Source: Macrothele yani
Taxonomy: Eukaryota; Arthropoda; Arachnida; Araneae; Macrothelidae
Reading direction: 5' to 3'
NCBI GenBank assembly: GCA_039090855.1
Contig: CM077025.1
Location: 95,398,489 to 95,462,488, forward strand
Length of the DNA stretch: 64,000 bases
The notes under the pieces are model-generated. The model saw only the letters and a program-made list of their open reading frames with translations, had not been told where the DNA came from and ran no database searches. The translations under genes and the position numbers were made by a program. Numbering within the stretch: the stretch's first letter is position 1; each line of letters begins with the position of its first letter. Positions 35,091-44,790 of the stretch are shown piece by piece.

Positions 35091-37445
35091 TTCAGAAAAT
35101 GATAATACAATCGCACCTCGGGCGATAAAAACATAAAAAAGAACAATGAAAGACAATATCTACAGATGAATGCATGTAACAAGATAAAATCACTGATGCC
35201 GATATAGAACAGAAAATGACATACGTACAAAAATGGCCCGAGACGATCCGGGATAAATTACATACAATGACGTACTATATAATCCGATAAGGAAGTAAAT
35301 GAAAGTCCAGAGAAGCTGTAAAAACGCAGGACTAGTCCAGAAGCAAGCAATAAGTCAGGAAAAGTCCTACTCATCAGCAGGGGAATGACGAAGAAATGAA
35401 GAAAAAAGTTGAGCGGTGTCCTCCATTTCACAGAGCCGTTGATAACAAGAAAGGAACGTACAGTCATTCTTGCAAAGAACCTCAAGCTCAGCTCTTATAC
35501 ACGTCAGCCGACGATGAACATCATGCGGAGGAAAAGTGGAGTGAGAAAGGTAAGAGGCCATATCAAACGATGGATCCCGGAAGAGCGAAAATAGGCGAAA
35601 CAGTTGTCTATGGGTAAAAGGTCGAGTGAGCACAACGGTATCTTGACAAAACTGTTCAAATCGCACTTGGAGCGCAACTTCTGCGAGTTCCTCTGGATTT
35701 TCCTTAAGGCTACACCCCCTGGGGGACGCTGGAGGAGAACGAGTGCTAGAAGATGAGCGAGAGCGATACACTCGTGGACGTCCACGTTTAGCTGGAGCAC
35801 TAGGAGCTTTGAAGACGGTACGTTTTGCGTATCGGCCAGTGGAATCAACAACAGTCTCATCAGTAATGGCCAAGTCATCCACACTGGTGGGATCTGCAGT
35901 TAGAGTAATAAGAAGGTGAAACAGTCCAGGAGTGTCCGGAGCAGTCATTAAAGCATCCCGGTAATCATCAAGACCAGTTGCCGATGAATCAATGGTAACC
36001 ATGGCCACCTCCGTAGAGGGAGCCTCACCAGGAGAAGTAGAAAGCACCACCTGAGCAGAAGCGTCCTGCTCAGAAATCGAGCAAGGAGGTGAAAATGGTT
36101 CAGGTGAAGTTGAAGAACCAAGGAGAGGAAGAAAGTGAGCTTCAGTAAAATCAGGAGCACGTAAGTCAGGCTCTGCACGAGAACCAGATGGGGGCGTATC
36201 AACAGGCACTGATGTAGACATTAATCCAGAAGAGGGTCCAGAAGAAGAGGAAGGTCCAGTACACTCTTTATAAAAAATGCCCTAGGCCTTTACACTTGCT
36301 GCAGTGAAACTCAGTTAAGAGATCGATATGTCTCCGTTGACCGTGACAATGGACAATAAGTTGTGTAGGTAAAGTTGCAATATCTTCCTGAGAAGAAAAA
36401 ATGACAGGCACCATGCGACGAGCACCGTAAATATGGCGATCCGCGAAGTCGTTTGACGCTGCCGAGTAGGTTACGACGTCCCCGGCAACGCGACCAAGAG
36501 ATGAGATAACTGAAAGGAGCATGACATTTGTGACTTCAGGTGGCACCGGATAAAACGACACGTTAACCGAGCGCTGTATCACAGGTTTGGGCATCAAGAG
36601 TTTATTAAAAATAGTAATACCTTTCTGCAAAAGAGAGGTCACATGCTCAGGTTGAGAAAGATAAACAACAATAGTCCGAGTCCGACGATAGAGATGAGTA
36701 ATAGCAGACGGAGATAAAAGCTGCTTAACTGCCGTAGCATAAGCCTTCAACTTGGTATCGGGAAGGGCTTTAAAAAAACTCCTGAAGCCATATGCGAGGA
36801 GAACGTTTGAGCTTGAACAGATGACACCGGAATATGAAGATGAATGGAGTTGCCGGTGCGATGAACATGAGGTTTCAAAGCATCGACTTGCCGTAACACA
36901 ATCGAGGATTGACGATCAGATGCAGAGGTCGCTGCAGCAGAATATGACGATGGCAATCTAGCTGCTGTGAAAGGTGGAGGAGTGACGTCATTGTGAGTAT
37001 GCATTGCATCAGTAAAAGTCACAGTAGAAGCTGAATCAGAGGAGCTGTCTGACTGGGCAGCTGCAGAAGAGGTGCCGAATGACGCACTGGAAGAGGGCAG
37101 TTGAACAGCGCCATGAGGAGAAATCAGCGTAGCGGCGCCAGCAGCAACGTCGCCGGTTACAGCAAGGGTGGAAGTAGGGCTACCGAACATGACATCTCCA
37201 CCGGAAGCCGTCACTACTAATGGCGGCGCCCAGCAGTTCTTCTGGCCAGCTCGACCAGAAGGTAAATAAAACTTGGAATGAAGAAAAAATCGTACTTACG
37301 AATCGGAAAGTAGAACAAAACGATGCACTAGACCTTTAGATACACGAAAAACACAAAATTAGAACTGGGAGGGCACTATAAACGGAACTTGAGACTCGAA
37401 AATATCGGAGCTGATGCCGAGCACGGGACGACCTGCTGTTGACAT
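35090..37445 (-). mobile_element. ORF1-only LINE (half-LINE) insertion
   Basis: The minus-strand unit has a 5' untranslated part (37445-37215), an ORF1-type gene (37214-35367) and a short 3' end carrying ACTTCATTTCTTCG-type trailer sequence and AATAAA near 35090. No endonuclease or reverse transcriptase follows: its 3' end meets Tc1 sequence directly. It therefore looks like a retrotransposed ORF1 without ORF2, comparable in layout to mammalian HAL1 elements, although a deletion of ORF2 before or after insertion cannot be excluded. A target duplication was not resolved. Confidence 0.7.
35367..37214 (-). pseudogene. LINE ORF1 nucleic-acid-binding protein
   Basis: The N-terminal 155 residues are rich in Ser, Thr, Ala and Pro, with low complexity. 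After a small gap or frame change at about 36750, the RRM-like core follows (ITHLYRRTRTIVVYLSQPEH, SVNVSFYPVPPEVTNVMLL, VISSLGRVAGDVVTY, GARRMVPVIF, LIVHCHGQRRHIDL). A CCHC zinc knuckle comes next: HCSKCKGLGHF, with the last Cys in KEC only after a one-base shift near 36276. The C-terminal 284 residues (36221-35367) contain an Arg/Ser-rich patch (RGRPRVYRSRSSSSTRSP). This fits ORF1 proteins of L1/Tx1-type LINEs, which coat LINE RNA. It is not on the same strand as the LINE at 28620 and need not be the same family. Confidence 0.75.
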
Positions 37446-37514
37446 TATAGCACCAGATACCCCAGGTTACCTATCGCCATCTTATCGAATCCATGCCTCG
37501 CCGAATGGCCGGGT

Positions 37515-37533
37515 TTGTGTGTGTGTGTGTGTG
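37515..37533. repeat. GT microsatellite
   Basis: A pure GT run inside the 3' part of the Tc1-like element. Confidence 0.9.
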
Positions 37534-37649
37534 CTAAAAGGGTCCTACAGCTTATTAGGTAGGTGACCATAATGTAATGGCTCATCCTTGTAGAAAAGGG
37601 GGTAGATGTGTGAAAACAAATCCTTTCTTGTCACCAGCCCATTTAGTTT

Positions 37650-38425
37650 ATCTCTCAATCGATTCGCTGCTGTAGCAATATGTCACACAGACAGAATATA
37701 GATGTCTTTAGAAGTGGCTTGGCAATCGGAATGTTGGAGCCATGCGCAACACATAGTGATGTTGCCAGGACAATAGATGTGAATTAATCAGTGGTATAAA
37801 AGTTGTGGAGAAGTTACCAAAGGACAGGTAACGTTAGTCGTCCACGTGTGTACGGTCGACCATGAATTACAATGGGTTATGATGACCGCTATGTAACCCT
37901 GACAGCGAGAGGTAGCAGACACATGCCAGAAGAAAAACTCGCTATAGAGCAGTCTGAGGATCAGGGAGTAACAGTTTTGTGACAAATAGTGCAAAGATAC
38001 TTCACGAACAAGAGTTTTTCTGCAAACTGACATACGCCCTCTATCCCTCTCATCCAGTGAGGAGGAAGAGATAGGACGTAGTGGACTGAACCACAAATCA
38101 GTGGATCCTCTTATGTGACTAACCCAGATTCAGTTTAAAGAACGACAGTCCTCGTGCTGTAATCTGCAGAGAAACCAGAATTCATTATCACTCCTCAAAC
38201 TTCAGAGAAAATGAAGATGCGGTTTAGTTGTCGTGGGTTCCATTAAGCCGCACGGCTGCATGTCGCTCCTCAAATATGGAGACGAAATTCTCGGACCCTA
38301 TGTAAGATTTCTCGAAGTGCTGTTGGCACACAATTCCTGCTTATGGAATTACTACGTGCGTCCACATAGGGCTGCTTTAGGGGGGATGATTTTCTTGGAC
38401 GTTAAGATATCCAGCGTATGTTATA
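37650..38425 (+). pseudogene. Tc1-like transposase remnant
   Basis: Decayed pieces in several frames follow the order of a Tc1-like transposase. FRSGLAIGMLEPCATHSDVA and KLWRSYQRTGNVSRPRV correspond to the HTH part, YDDRYVTLTARGSR to the linker, GDEILGPYVRFLE and YYVRPHRA to the region around the second Asp. Many stops are present. The catalytic Asp residues and the Glu region are not preserved in readable form, and no inverted repeats were located. Confidence 0.75.
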
Positions 38426-38916
38426 TGTAACCCAAAAGATCATGTGTCAGATGCACAGAAGAAACGGATTTCAGCTCGCCAATTTCTTCTCAGAACTCTT
38501 CTGGAGCTCTGATCTACATCTATACAGAAGTGGGATTCGATGACGCAGGAACTTCTTATTGCATTCTCAACAACGCGCAACTTCGATGTGATTCTTATAT
38601 ATCTGATTTAGGTCTTCGGGTACCTTTCAAATTACGCGTATGAGCAAAGGTGTCTATAGGTAACTCCCCTAATTGCCACGCTATTAAACTACAGTGCATT
38701 ACTCTGGTTTATGCTTCATTGTATAAGAGTTACATTATGTATTTTATTTTTCATTCCATATTCCATATCCACTCCATAACCCATGCCTTTAGTAATTTTC
38801 CTTTAGTCCATTTTGTCAACTATGCTTAAATTCCAGTGTAGTTGCATCTTAAATGCTGCAAGACACATTTGACTCCAAAATACTACGAACAACAAACGAC
38901 ATGCTTTTGTTAATCA
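38426..38916. other. No gene recognised
   Basis: AT-rich spacer between the Tc1 remnant and the second RTE copy. Nothing is recognised. Confidence 0.4.
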
Positions 38917-40267
38917 TCATTGTCAACCATTATCAATCCACTTCTGGACGAAGGTCTCCTCGAGTTTCTTTCACAACGGTCTGTCTTGTGCCCGTTTCCT
39001 CCAGGTGACTCCCGCGTACTTTCGAATTTCATCCACTCATCTCCCATGTGGTCTCCTTCTGGGTCTTTTCGTGTCCCTTGGAATCCAGTCTAAAATGTCG
39101 GCTGTCCATCGATGGTCTGTCCTTTTGGTAATATGTCCAGACCATTGCCATTTCAAGGATTTTACTTTGATCATGATGTCTTTCACTCCAGTCATTTTTC
39201 CGATCCACGAGTTCCTCTTCTTATCTCTCCTGATTACACCAAGAATGCACTTCTCCGTGCTTCTTTGAGTTGTCTGCAGTCTTTGTATGTCTCTTTTAGT
39301 TAAGGTCCACGTCTCTGCACCATACGTAAGCACTGGAAGGATGCATTGATCAAACACTTTTCTTTTAAGACATAATGGCATATTGATCTTGAAAATTATG
39401 CTGTTTCTTCCAAAAGCTCTCCAGGCAAGTTTTGTAAGCCGATTAATTTCTTCATCAATGTGACCCTCACATGATATCTGCTGTCCAAGATAAATGTAGG
39501 TATCGATTATCTCCAACTTTTTTCCATCAATCGATAAATCTTCATTTCTTGTAAAATCATTGTACAACATTTTTGTCTTCTTAAAGTTCATTTTAATTCC
39601 ACTTCTTTACTTTTTTCAGCAAGTTCTTGTATTATACACTGCAATCTTGACGGGGTAGTTGCAAAAATGGCGACGTCATCAGCAAAACGAAGGTGGGTTA
39701 GATAATCTCCATTAACCTTTATCTCTTTGCTTTCCAAATTCAGTGATTGAAAGACATTTTCCAATGTGGTATTAAAGAGCTTCGGAGATATGGTGTCACC
39801 TTGTCTCACTCCCTTTCAAATTTTTATGGGTATTGTATTCTCAAATAGCCGAATCTTTGCACTTGCATTTTCATAGATGTTATTAATAATATTAATGTAT
39901 GTATCTTCAATACCGCAGGATTTCAAAGCCATCGTAACTGCTGATGGTTTCACCGAATCAAAGGCCTTTTCATAATCGATAAAAGCTATGCATGATGGAA
40001 GTTCATATTCCCTCGCTCTTTCAATTAGTTCTCTCAGTACGTGGATATGATCTATTGTGCTGTAGCCACTCCTGAATCCAGCTTGTTCTATCGGTTGAGC
40101 CATGTCCAGTGTTACCTTCAAGCGGTGTAAAAGAACTTTAGTGAAGATTTTAAAAACCACTGATAGGAGGCTGATAGGTCTCTAGTTCCTGAGATCCTCA
40201 GTGTCACCTTTTTTTATGTAGCAGGATCATTGTAGCAGTGTTCCAATCCTCAGGAATCTTCCCTTTT
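38917..40267 (-). mobile_element. RTE-type LINE, second copy, 5' truncated
   Basis: This is the same family as 24937-28121. The 3' end is short (ATTGTCAACCATTATC preceded by ATCATC). Coding pieces are 40160-39816 (IFTKVLLHRLKVTL, FRSGYSTIDHIHVL, IAFIDYEKAFDSV), 39809-39588 (RQGDTISPKLFN, LRFADDVAIFA) and 39591-39037 (thumb and C-terminus, HRWTADILDWIPRD). Small frameshifts separate them. The 5' end is cut at about 40267, where a Penelope-like fragment begins. All catalytic motifs of the reverse transcriptase are recognisable, but the endonuclease is absent. Confidence 0.93.
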
Positions 40268-40359
40268 ATTAAATCGAAAACAAATGCCGTCTCCTGCACG
40301 ATACACTTTAAATGATAAAAAAAAACTATGTACAATTAAAATAAGTATATGTTTAAAAA

Positions 40360-40389
40360 CTTTCAACGCCACAATGGCGTCATCCTCAG
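40360..40389 (-). ncRNA. Hammerhead-ribozyme-like core of the third PLE
   Basis: On the minus strand the order is CTGAGGA (fits CUGANGA), T, then a stem GACGCCA / TGGCGTT with loop TTG, then GAAAG and, shortly after, TTTTTAAAC, which also follows the core in the other PLE family. The stem sequence differs from that family while pairing is kept, which is compensatory change. One extra base between core and stem is shared by both families. Confidence 0.6.
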
Positions 40390-40451
40390 AAACAATGCAG
40401 CAGTGAGCACAGATGTGAGTAGTCTATATACTTTCACAAGACAGATAGCAG

Positions 40452-41213
40452 TTAATGCGCATGTGCAATAATCGGCAAAGTCCAAATCAAGTTCAGTGGA
40501 TACAGGCATAGTTGGTGGGCGTGAGCTGGCCCGAAAGTGTTCTCCAAGGAATGGGGATAAACACGGGGGGGTTCATCGTCACAGCATATTTCACCATTGA
40601 CGAATATGTGAATACTATCCGAGAAAAGTGTTGATCGACGATTCCTGGGAGAATCCAGGATAATGGTGTCGTTCCAACATGGTAGGTAAGAATCATTTAA
40701 ACAAAGTCTCGACAAAGATGTAATACCAGAATGCGTCCTAAGATTATATTGATGTTCGTAAATGCGGCTCCCCAAATTATGAGTGGTAGAGCCCACATAA
40801 CATAAATCGGGTTCAGCACGGTTAGTAGATTTTAGTGGAACCAAATATACACCGTGACGGTTCACACATTCAACACAGTCTCTGCCCTTTTTGACAGTGT
40901 TAAATAAAGTATGAGACCTTACACCAAACTTGAGTTTGTACTTACGACATATGTTCTTTAAGATATTACATACTGGTGGTATATATGGAATGGATCCCAC
41001 AAATTGGTAGTCACATTTATCTGCAAGCAAAGCTGTCTGTGGTCGAACAATTGATTTCTTAACAATCAAGCGATCAATCATGTGACGAGGGTAACCGAAA
41101 GTCAAGGCAAACTGTTTAATCCTAGCTAACTCTTGGTCCCGGAGATCCTGTGTGGACGAGTGTGTGAATGCACGATTAATAAGAAAATGAAAAGCAGATA
41201 ATTTCTGCGACAT
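40452..41213 (-). pseudogene. PLE reverse transcriptase tail and GIY-YIG endonuclease
   Basis: An open frame of 253 codons begins in the thumb of the reverse transcriptase (QKLSAFHFLINRAFTHSS). It passes the linker CRKYKLKFGVRSHTLFN with the CVEC pair, and then the GIY-YIG nuclease: RHGVYLVPL, CYVGSTTHNLGSRIYEHQYN. The catalytic core YVDD of the reverse transcriptase is missing because of the 5' truncation. The Met at 41213 is internal, not a true start. Apart from truncation the frame is undamaged, so this insertion is relatively recent. Confidence 0.9.
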
Positions 41214-41226
41214 CGGATGACAAGAA

Positions 41227-41270
41227 GGGCAGAAGGTCAGTCCTGAAGCAACAGGACCGACCTTCTGCCC
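41227..41270. repeat. Fold-back at the mariner/PLE junction
   Basis: GGGCAGAAGGTCAGTCCTG at 41227-41245 is the inverted complement, with one mismatch, of CAGGACCGACCTTCTGCCC at 41252-41270, with a 6-base loop. The right arm is mariner coding sequence (part of KGRRSVLLLQD on the minus strand). The left arm is an inverted copy of it and leads into the PLE. Confidence 0.9.
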
Positions 41271-42151
41271 TTGTCGGTGTATGGCCTTTTCGCCTCCATG
41301 ACGTAACTCACAAAAATGAATTGCTGATAATAACGCTCAGCATTGACCGTTTCATCAGGTTTGAGCAACTCGTAGTTTACAACACAGCGCTGATCCCACC
41401 ATATGCACAGCAACAACTTCCTGACATGCATATTCGATTTATCGGTACCGGTGTTAGGCTGACCTGGATAAACCAACGATTTGGGCCGCTTAGAATTATC
41501 GTAAAGGATCCACTTCTCATCACAGGTAAAAATCTTGTGGAGTAAATCCTTCTTCTTGAATCTGGAGAGCAAGGACACAGAAACATCGTAGCGCCTAGAC
41601 TTGTTCACAGCTGTGAGTTGGTGGAGCACCCAACGGCCCTCCTTGTGAATCCGTCCAAGCTTGTGTAGGTGCTGTGCAATGGCTTGCCGTTTTACTCCGT
41701 GTTCCTGGGCGAGCTCTTACTGGGTGCGACAGCGATCCGCGTCCAACAATTGTTCCAGTTGCTCATCGTCAACTTTCTGTGGCTGTCCCGGATGTTCTCA
41801 ATCACGGAGATCGAAATTTCCCTGCTTAAACTGCTGGAACCAATTCTTACACGTACTATAGGACACGGCAGCCTCACCCAAAGCAGCACAGATAATTTGC
41901 TGGGCTTTCGTGGCCTTTTTTTGCAGCTGAAAAGGGAACAGGAAGCAGTTCCTCAAATGTTGCTTTTCGAACGACATTGTTTTCACCGTCAACTTTCGTC
42001 CTTTCTGTTACTACAGCTGTGAGCGGTTACGGTTGCCTGGAAAGCTGTTGGATGGCGCTGCAATCAGACATTATCGCACACAGCTATTTGAATTTTCCAA
42101 CGTTCTATGATTGTTTGCGGTTAGGGGCGGATGATTAAGTTGCACACCTAA
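41237..42151 (-). pseudogene. mariner transposase, C-terminally truncated
   Basis: The 5' inverted repeat begins TTAGGTGTGCAACTTAATCA at 42151, next to TA. The N-terminal part, 41992-41798, has the HTH (ICAALGEAAVSYSTCKNWFQQFKQGNFDL). After a frameshift, 41889-41692 and 41629-41237 encode the linker and the catalytic region: IFTCDEKWILYDNSKRPKSL (first Asp), LCIWWDQRCVVNYELL, and SVLLLQD (second Asp), where the sequence ends at the PLE junction. The third Asp and the 3' inverted repeat are absent. The wording is close to other animal mariners and it is better preserved than the copy at 2207. Confidence 0.92.
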
Positions 42152-42646
42152 TAAATGAAAACAGCGGAAGTGACAAGGAAGTTTCATCGCAAAAATTCTT
42201 AGAAAACTAAGAAAAGTCGTACCTTCCTTTGAACAGCGTTTTCTTTAAATAGTTTTCTGAATTGCCCTGAAAGCAAATTTATCTGATCAACATTATACAT
42301 AATTTTCAGCAGCATCGGACAAGCTTTCTTCAGTGATAATGCACCAATGATTCTGGAACTGGGTTATGAAGCTACCCTGTCTTTTTTGCCTACCGACTTA
42401 GGTGCATGTTCTTTCTTTTTTTTTTTTCGCCTGAGTCAATGGAGTTTCTCTGAGAAAGCACTTTAATTCTCATTGGAAGTACATCAATTTGTGTTTAAAC
42501 ACCGCAGTACAGTTTATCAGCTGTTTCGGTGCATTTCGCTCAAAACAGTTATGTATTTCTCGTAGAGAGTGAGAGAGAGAGAGAGAGAGCGCGCGGCCAG
42601 ACAAACAAGTATACTGGGATTTCAAGAAAAGAGGTTTGCGAAACTA
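42152..42646. repeat. Spacer with GA microsatellite
   Basis: A GA run lies at 42564-42589, and a poly(T) patch near 42415. No gene is seen in this interval. Confidence 0.6.
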
Positions 42647-43130
42647 CACTGTTAAAAATTTTGCAGTACGTTGCACCAAAAAGAGGTTCTTCGCTGTAAA
42701 AAATGTTGCGGTGATTGCATCAAAAAATACTCCACTGTGTGTGGTACAAACAAAACCAAAAACACATGGGAAAAACTTACACCATAATATGGTGTAACCT
42801 TGTACTATAAAATGGTGCAAAGCTGCACCATATTTTGGGGGTTTTTTTTCGTTGTTGTTGTTTTATTGGAAGTTTAACGACCACAGTGAGCAACTCAATG
42901 GGCTATAAGCAGTCGCCAGTCCCTAATTTAGGGCCACTGGTTCCAGGGAAAGGAGAGAGCCAGAGCCGAAAGACAAACACAACATCCATGCCTCACCCGA
43001 ATTCGAACCAGGACCCCTTTCGGAGGGTTTCGTTTGCAGCACATAATGGTGTACCTTTTCTCCGAAAGTGGTGCAGCAGCTGGTGTAGAACCACTTTTTG
43101 GTGCAACCTACCACAAAATGTTTAACAGTA
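42647..43130. mobile_element. MITE with inverted ends, holding a SINE
   Basis: The left end CACTGTTAAAAATTTTGCAG (42647) matches the complement of the right end, TACTGTTAAACATTTTG at 43130. Inside are short palindromes such as TTACACCATAATATGGTGTAA split around 42780-42800 and GGTGCAAAGCTGCACC. A minus-strand SINE occupies about 42841-43030. Without it the element is about 290 bp and non-coding. The superfamily is not determined. Confidence 0.65.
42841..43030 (-). mobile_element. tRNA-derived SINE in a MITE
   Basis: On the minus strand, part of the tRNA-like head is missing (it starts near CCGAAAGGGGTCCTGGTTCG). The body (CCCTAAATTAGGGACTGGCG, TGAGTTGCTCACTGTGGTCG) and a 3' tail of A-rich AACAACAACAA type are present. 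It is the same family as 16064 and 62065. Confidence 0.85.
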
Positions 43131-44430
43131 TGGAAAATTTCTTCAAAATGCTGGGGTCCCAGTGTAGGTGGCTTGAGTGCTGAGAGATTTTGTCTCTGTT
43201 TTTGATTGGGTAGCTGAAATTTGTCAGTTGTGTTGGGAGTTTGAATCTGTCGTTTAGGATTTTAATATCATTGCTCCTTCTTTCAAAAGAAGAGATGATG
43301 ATATGCAGTAGAATTTAAGAACTGACGTGATATTAACCCTTGCTGAATACGACATAGCCAATGTTTCGGAATGTTACTGTGGATAAGGAACATGGTTCAA
43401 CGCCAGAGATGGTGTATAATGCGCAATAGTTTTCTCTTTGGCAAGAGATATAGTAAACAACTTTTTGTAATACATATAATGACAAAAAAATATTGGCTTG
43501 TTGGAAAAGAAGTTTTTGATGACTTTGTAGAATTGAAGAAAACTACTGAAGGCGTAAACCGGCAGCTCCCGTTAACTATCTTGAAAAATAAAGGTACGAT
43601 TGAGAATTTATTTGGATATATGGAGGCTACATATGCTCGCAGTAGATGGTCTGATCTTGTGAATGGTGTTTTAGGCAATTGGATTTTCATTAGTGCAGAA
43701 ATCAGAGAAAGAAATCTGTGTGTAATATCTCCTTGGAGGTATATTTATGGATGCATACTTGCGTAATATAAAAAGAGACATTAATTGTCTATGTATCGAG
43801 AATTTTCGAGCGTAATGGTTGTTTTATACTGATAGCAGCGTTCTGTGGTCTGAGAGCAAAAGTAAATTGTGGAGAAAGTAATCTAGGGTAAAAGAAGTAC
43901 GAATGAAATTCATAGTAAGTATAAATAAGGAGATAAACTAAGTCATAATTTTTTAGCAAGTACCTGCTAGAACTAAATGCACATTCGACTGAATACCACA
44001 GATTTAGAAAAATTAAGCGAGTTGCTGCGTTTAGGAAGTATGTTTCTCAAGAAAAACAGATTCGGTAGCTGAAAAGGATTTGAAAGAACTCGCTGCTTTC
44101 GAAAGATTTCATGGGATTTGATTTGTGCTCAAAATGGTCCCAAATGGTTGTAAATGAAAGTAAACTCTTTTCTACACGATAGTGAAATATGCATACTACG
44201 GAAGACATGCATCCATCGTTTGTGTGTTTGAGATATGCGTTACTTAGGTAGGCTTTGTAGCAAGACCGGTTTGATCATGTGTTTAACACATGTGAAGAGT
44301 GAACGAAATGGTAGTAGGACGGAGATCACTTTTAAAAATATCTTTTTATAGTGGCTTCTCTAGGTTAAAAAAATGCGTGATAAGGTGATAACTAAGAAAC
44401 TTTTGATGCACAATTTTTAGGGTCTCTTAG
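43131..44430. other. Unrecognised stretch with one 131-codon frame
   Basis: The plus-strand frame 43371-43766 (starting MLLWIRNMVQ, later DFVELKKTTEGVNRQLPLT) has no family that I recognise; it could be a transposase fragment. The remainder to 44430 shows nothing. Confidence 0.35.
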
Positions 44431-44459
44431 CCTAGGTTTCTGCGAAGCGGAAACCTAGG
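44431..44459. other. Perfect 13-bp hairpin
   Basis: CCTAGGTTTCTGC, loop GAA, GCGGAAACCTAGG. Thirteen pairs including one G-T wobble. No run of T follows directly, so it is not a typical terminator, and no gene is adjacent. Confidence 0.8.
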
Positions 44460-44724
44460 ATAAGTATATAAATATATGTAAATAAAGTGAATGAGACTCG
44501 ATTAATTATGGAAATTACGCGCTTGTAAATACTAGTGCATTAATTATGAGAATATTACAAATTTTGAAGATGACAATCCGATTTTTGGCGTAAATGTGAC
44601 AAGGATGGTAAGTCAGATAATATCCGAAAACTTGAACAAGCGCTTAATTTCCGTAATTGTTGGGCGTTCGGTGAATAATAGAAAGTGTTAGCTTTTAGTG
44701 CTGTAAAATTCACAGTTTTGTCAG

Positions 44725-44768
44725 TGATGGTCGTCTTGACACGTGCTTCACCTTTGTAGTACGTCACA
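44725..44768 (-). repeat. 3' LTR start of the second miniature LTR element (truncated)
   Basis: On the minus strand TGTGACGTACTACAAAGGTG and AAGCACGTGTCAAGACGAC match the first ~39 bases of the LTR at 46142-46291. The similarity then stops. It lies next to AAGAGGGATTTGTTAGTGA, a candidate polypurine region, and on the far side of the Tc1 insertion from the rest of the element. Confidence 0.65.
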
Positions 44769-44790
44769 TCACTAACAAATCCCTCTTATA

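Larger units (their letters stand above)
34003..37585 (+). mobile_element. Tc1-like element split by an ORF1-only LINE
   Basis: The outer ends are inverted: CCATTACATTATGACCAC at 34007 and, on the opposite strand near 37585, CCATTACATTATGGTCACC. The transposase runs from 34138 to about 35085 (ARNVRELEEF), is interrupted, and resumes at about 37447 with a stop and then HQIPQVTYRHLIESMPRRMA, the usual C-terminus of Tc1-like transposases. The inserted block, about 35090-37445, is a minus-strand LINE ORF1 with an AATAAA near its 3' end. Confidence 0.88.
40268..41226 (-). mobile_element. Penelope-like element, third copy, 5' truncated
   Basis: The minus-strand copy runs from the junction at about 41226 to its 3' end near 40268. 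It belongs to a different PLE subfamily from the pair at 5358-9325: the protein differs at many positions, and the linker keeps a CxxC (CVEC) lost in the other pair. It has a hammerhead-like core in its 3' region (40360-40389). The 5' junction with the mariner at 41227-41270 carries a fold-back. Confidence 0.9.

Noticed and set aside
44431..44459. Transcription terminator
   Set aside because: The hairpin has no following T run and no upstream gene.
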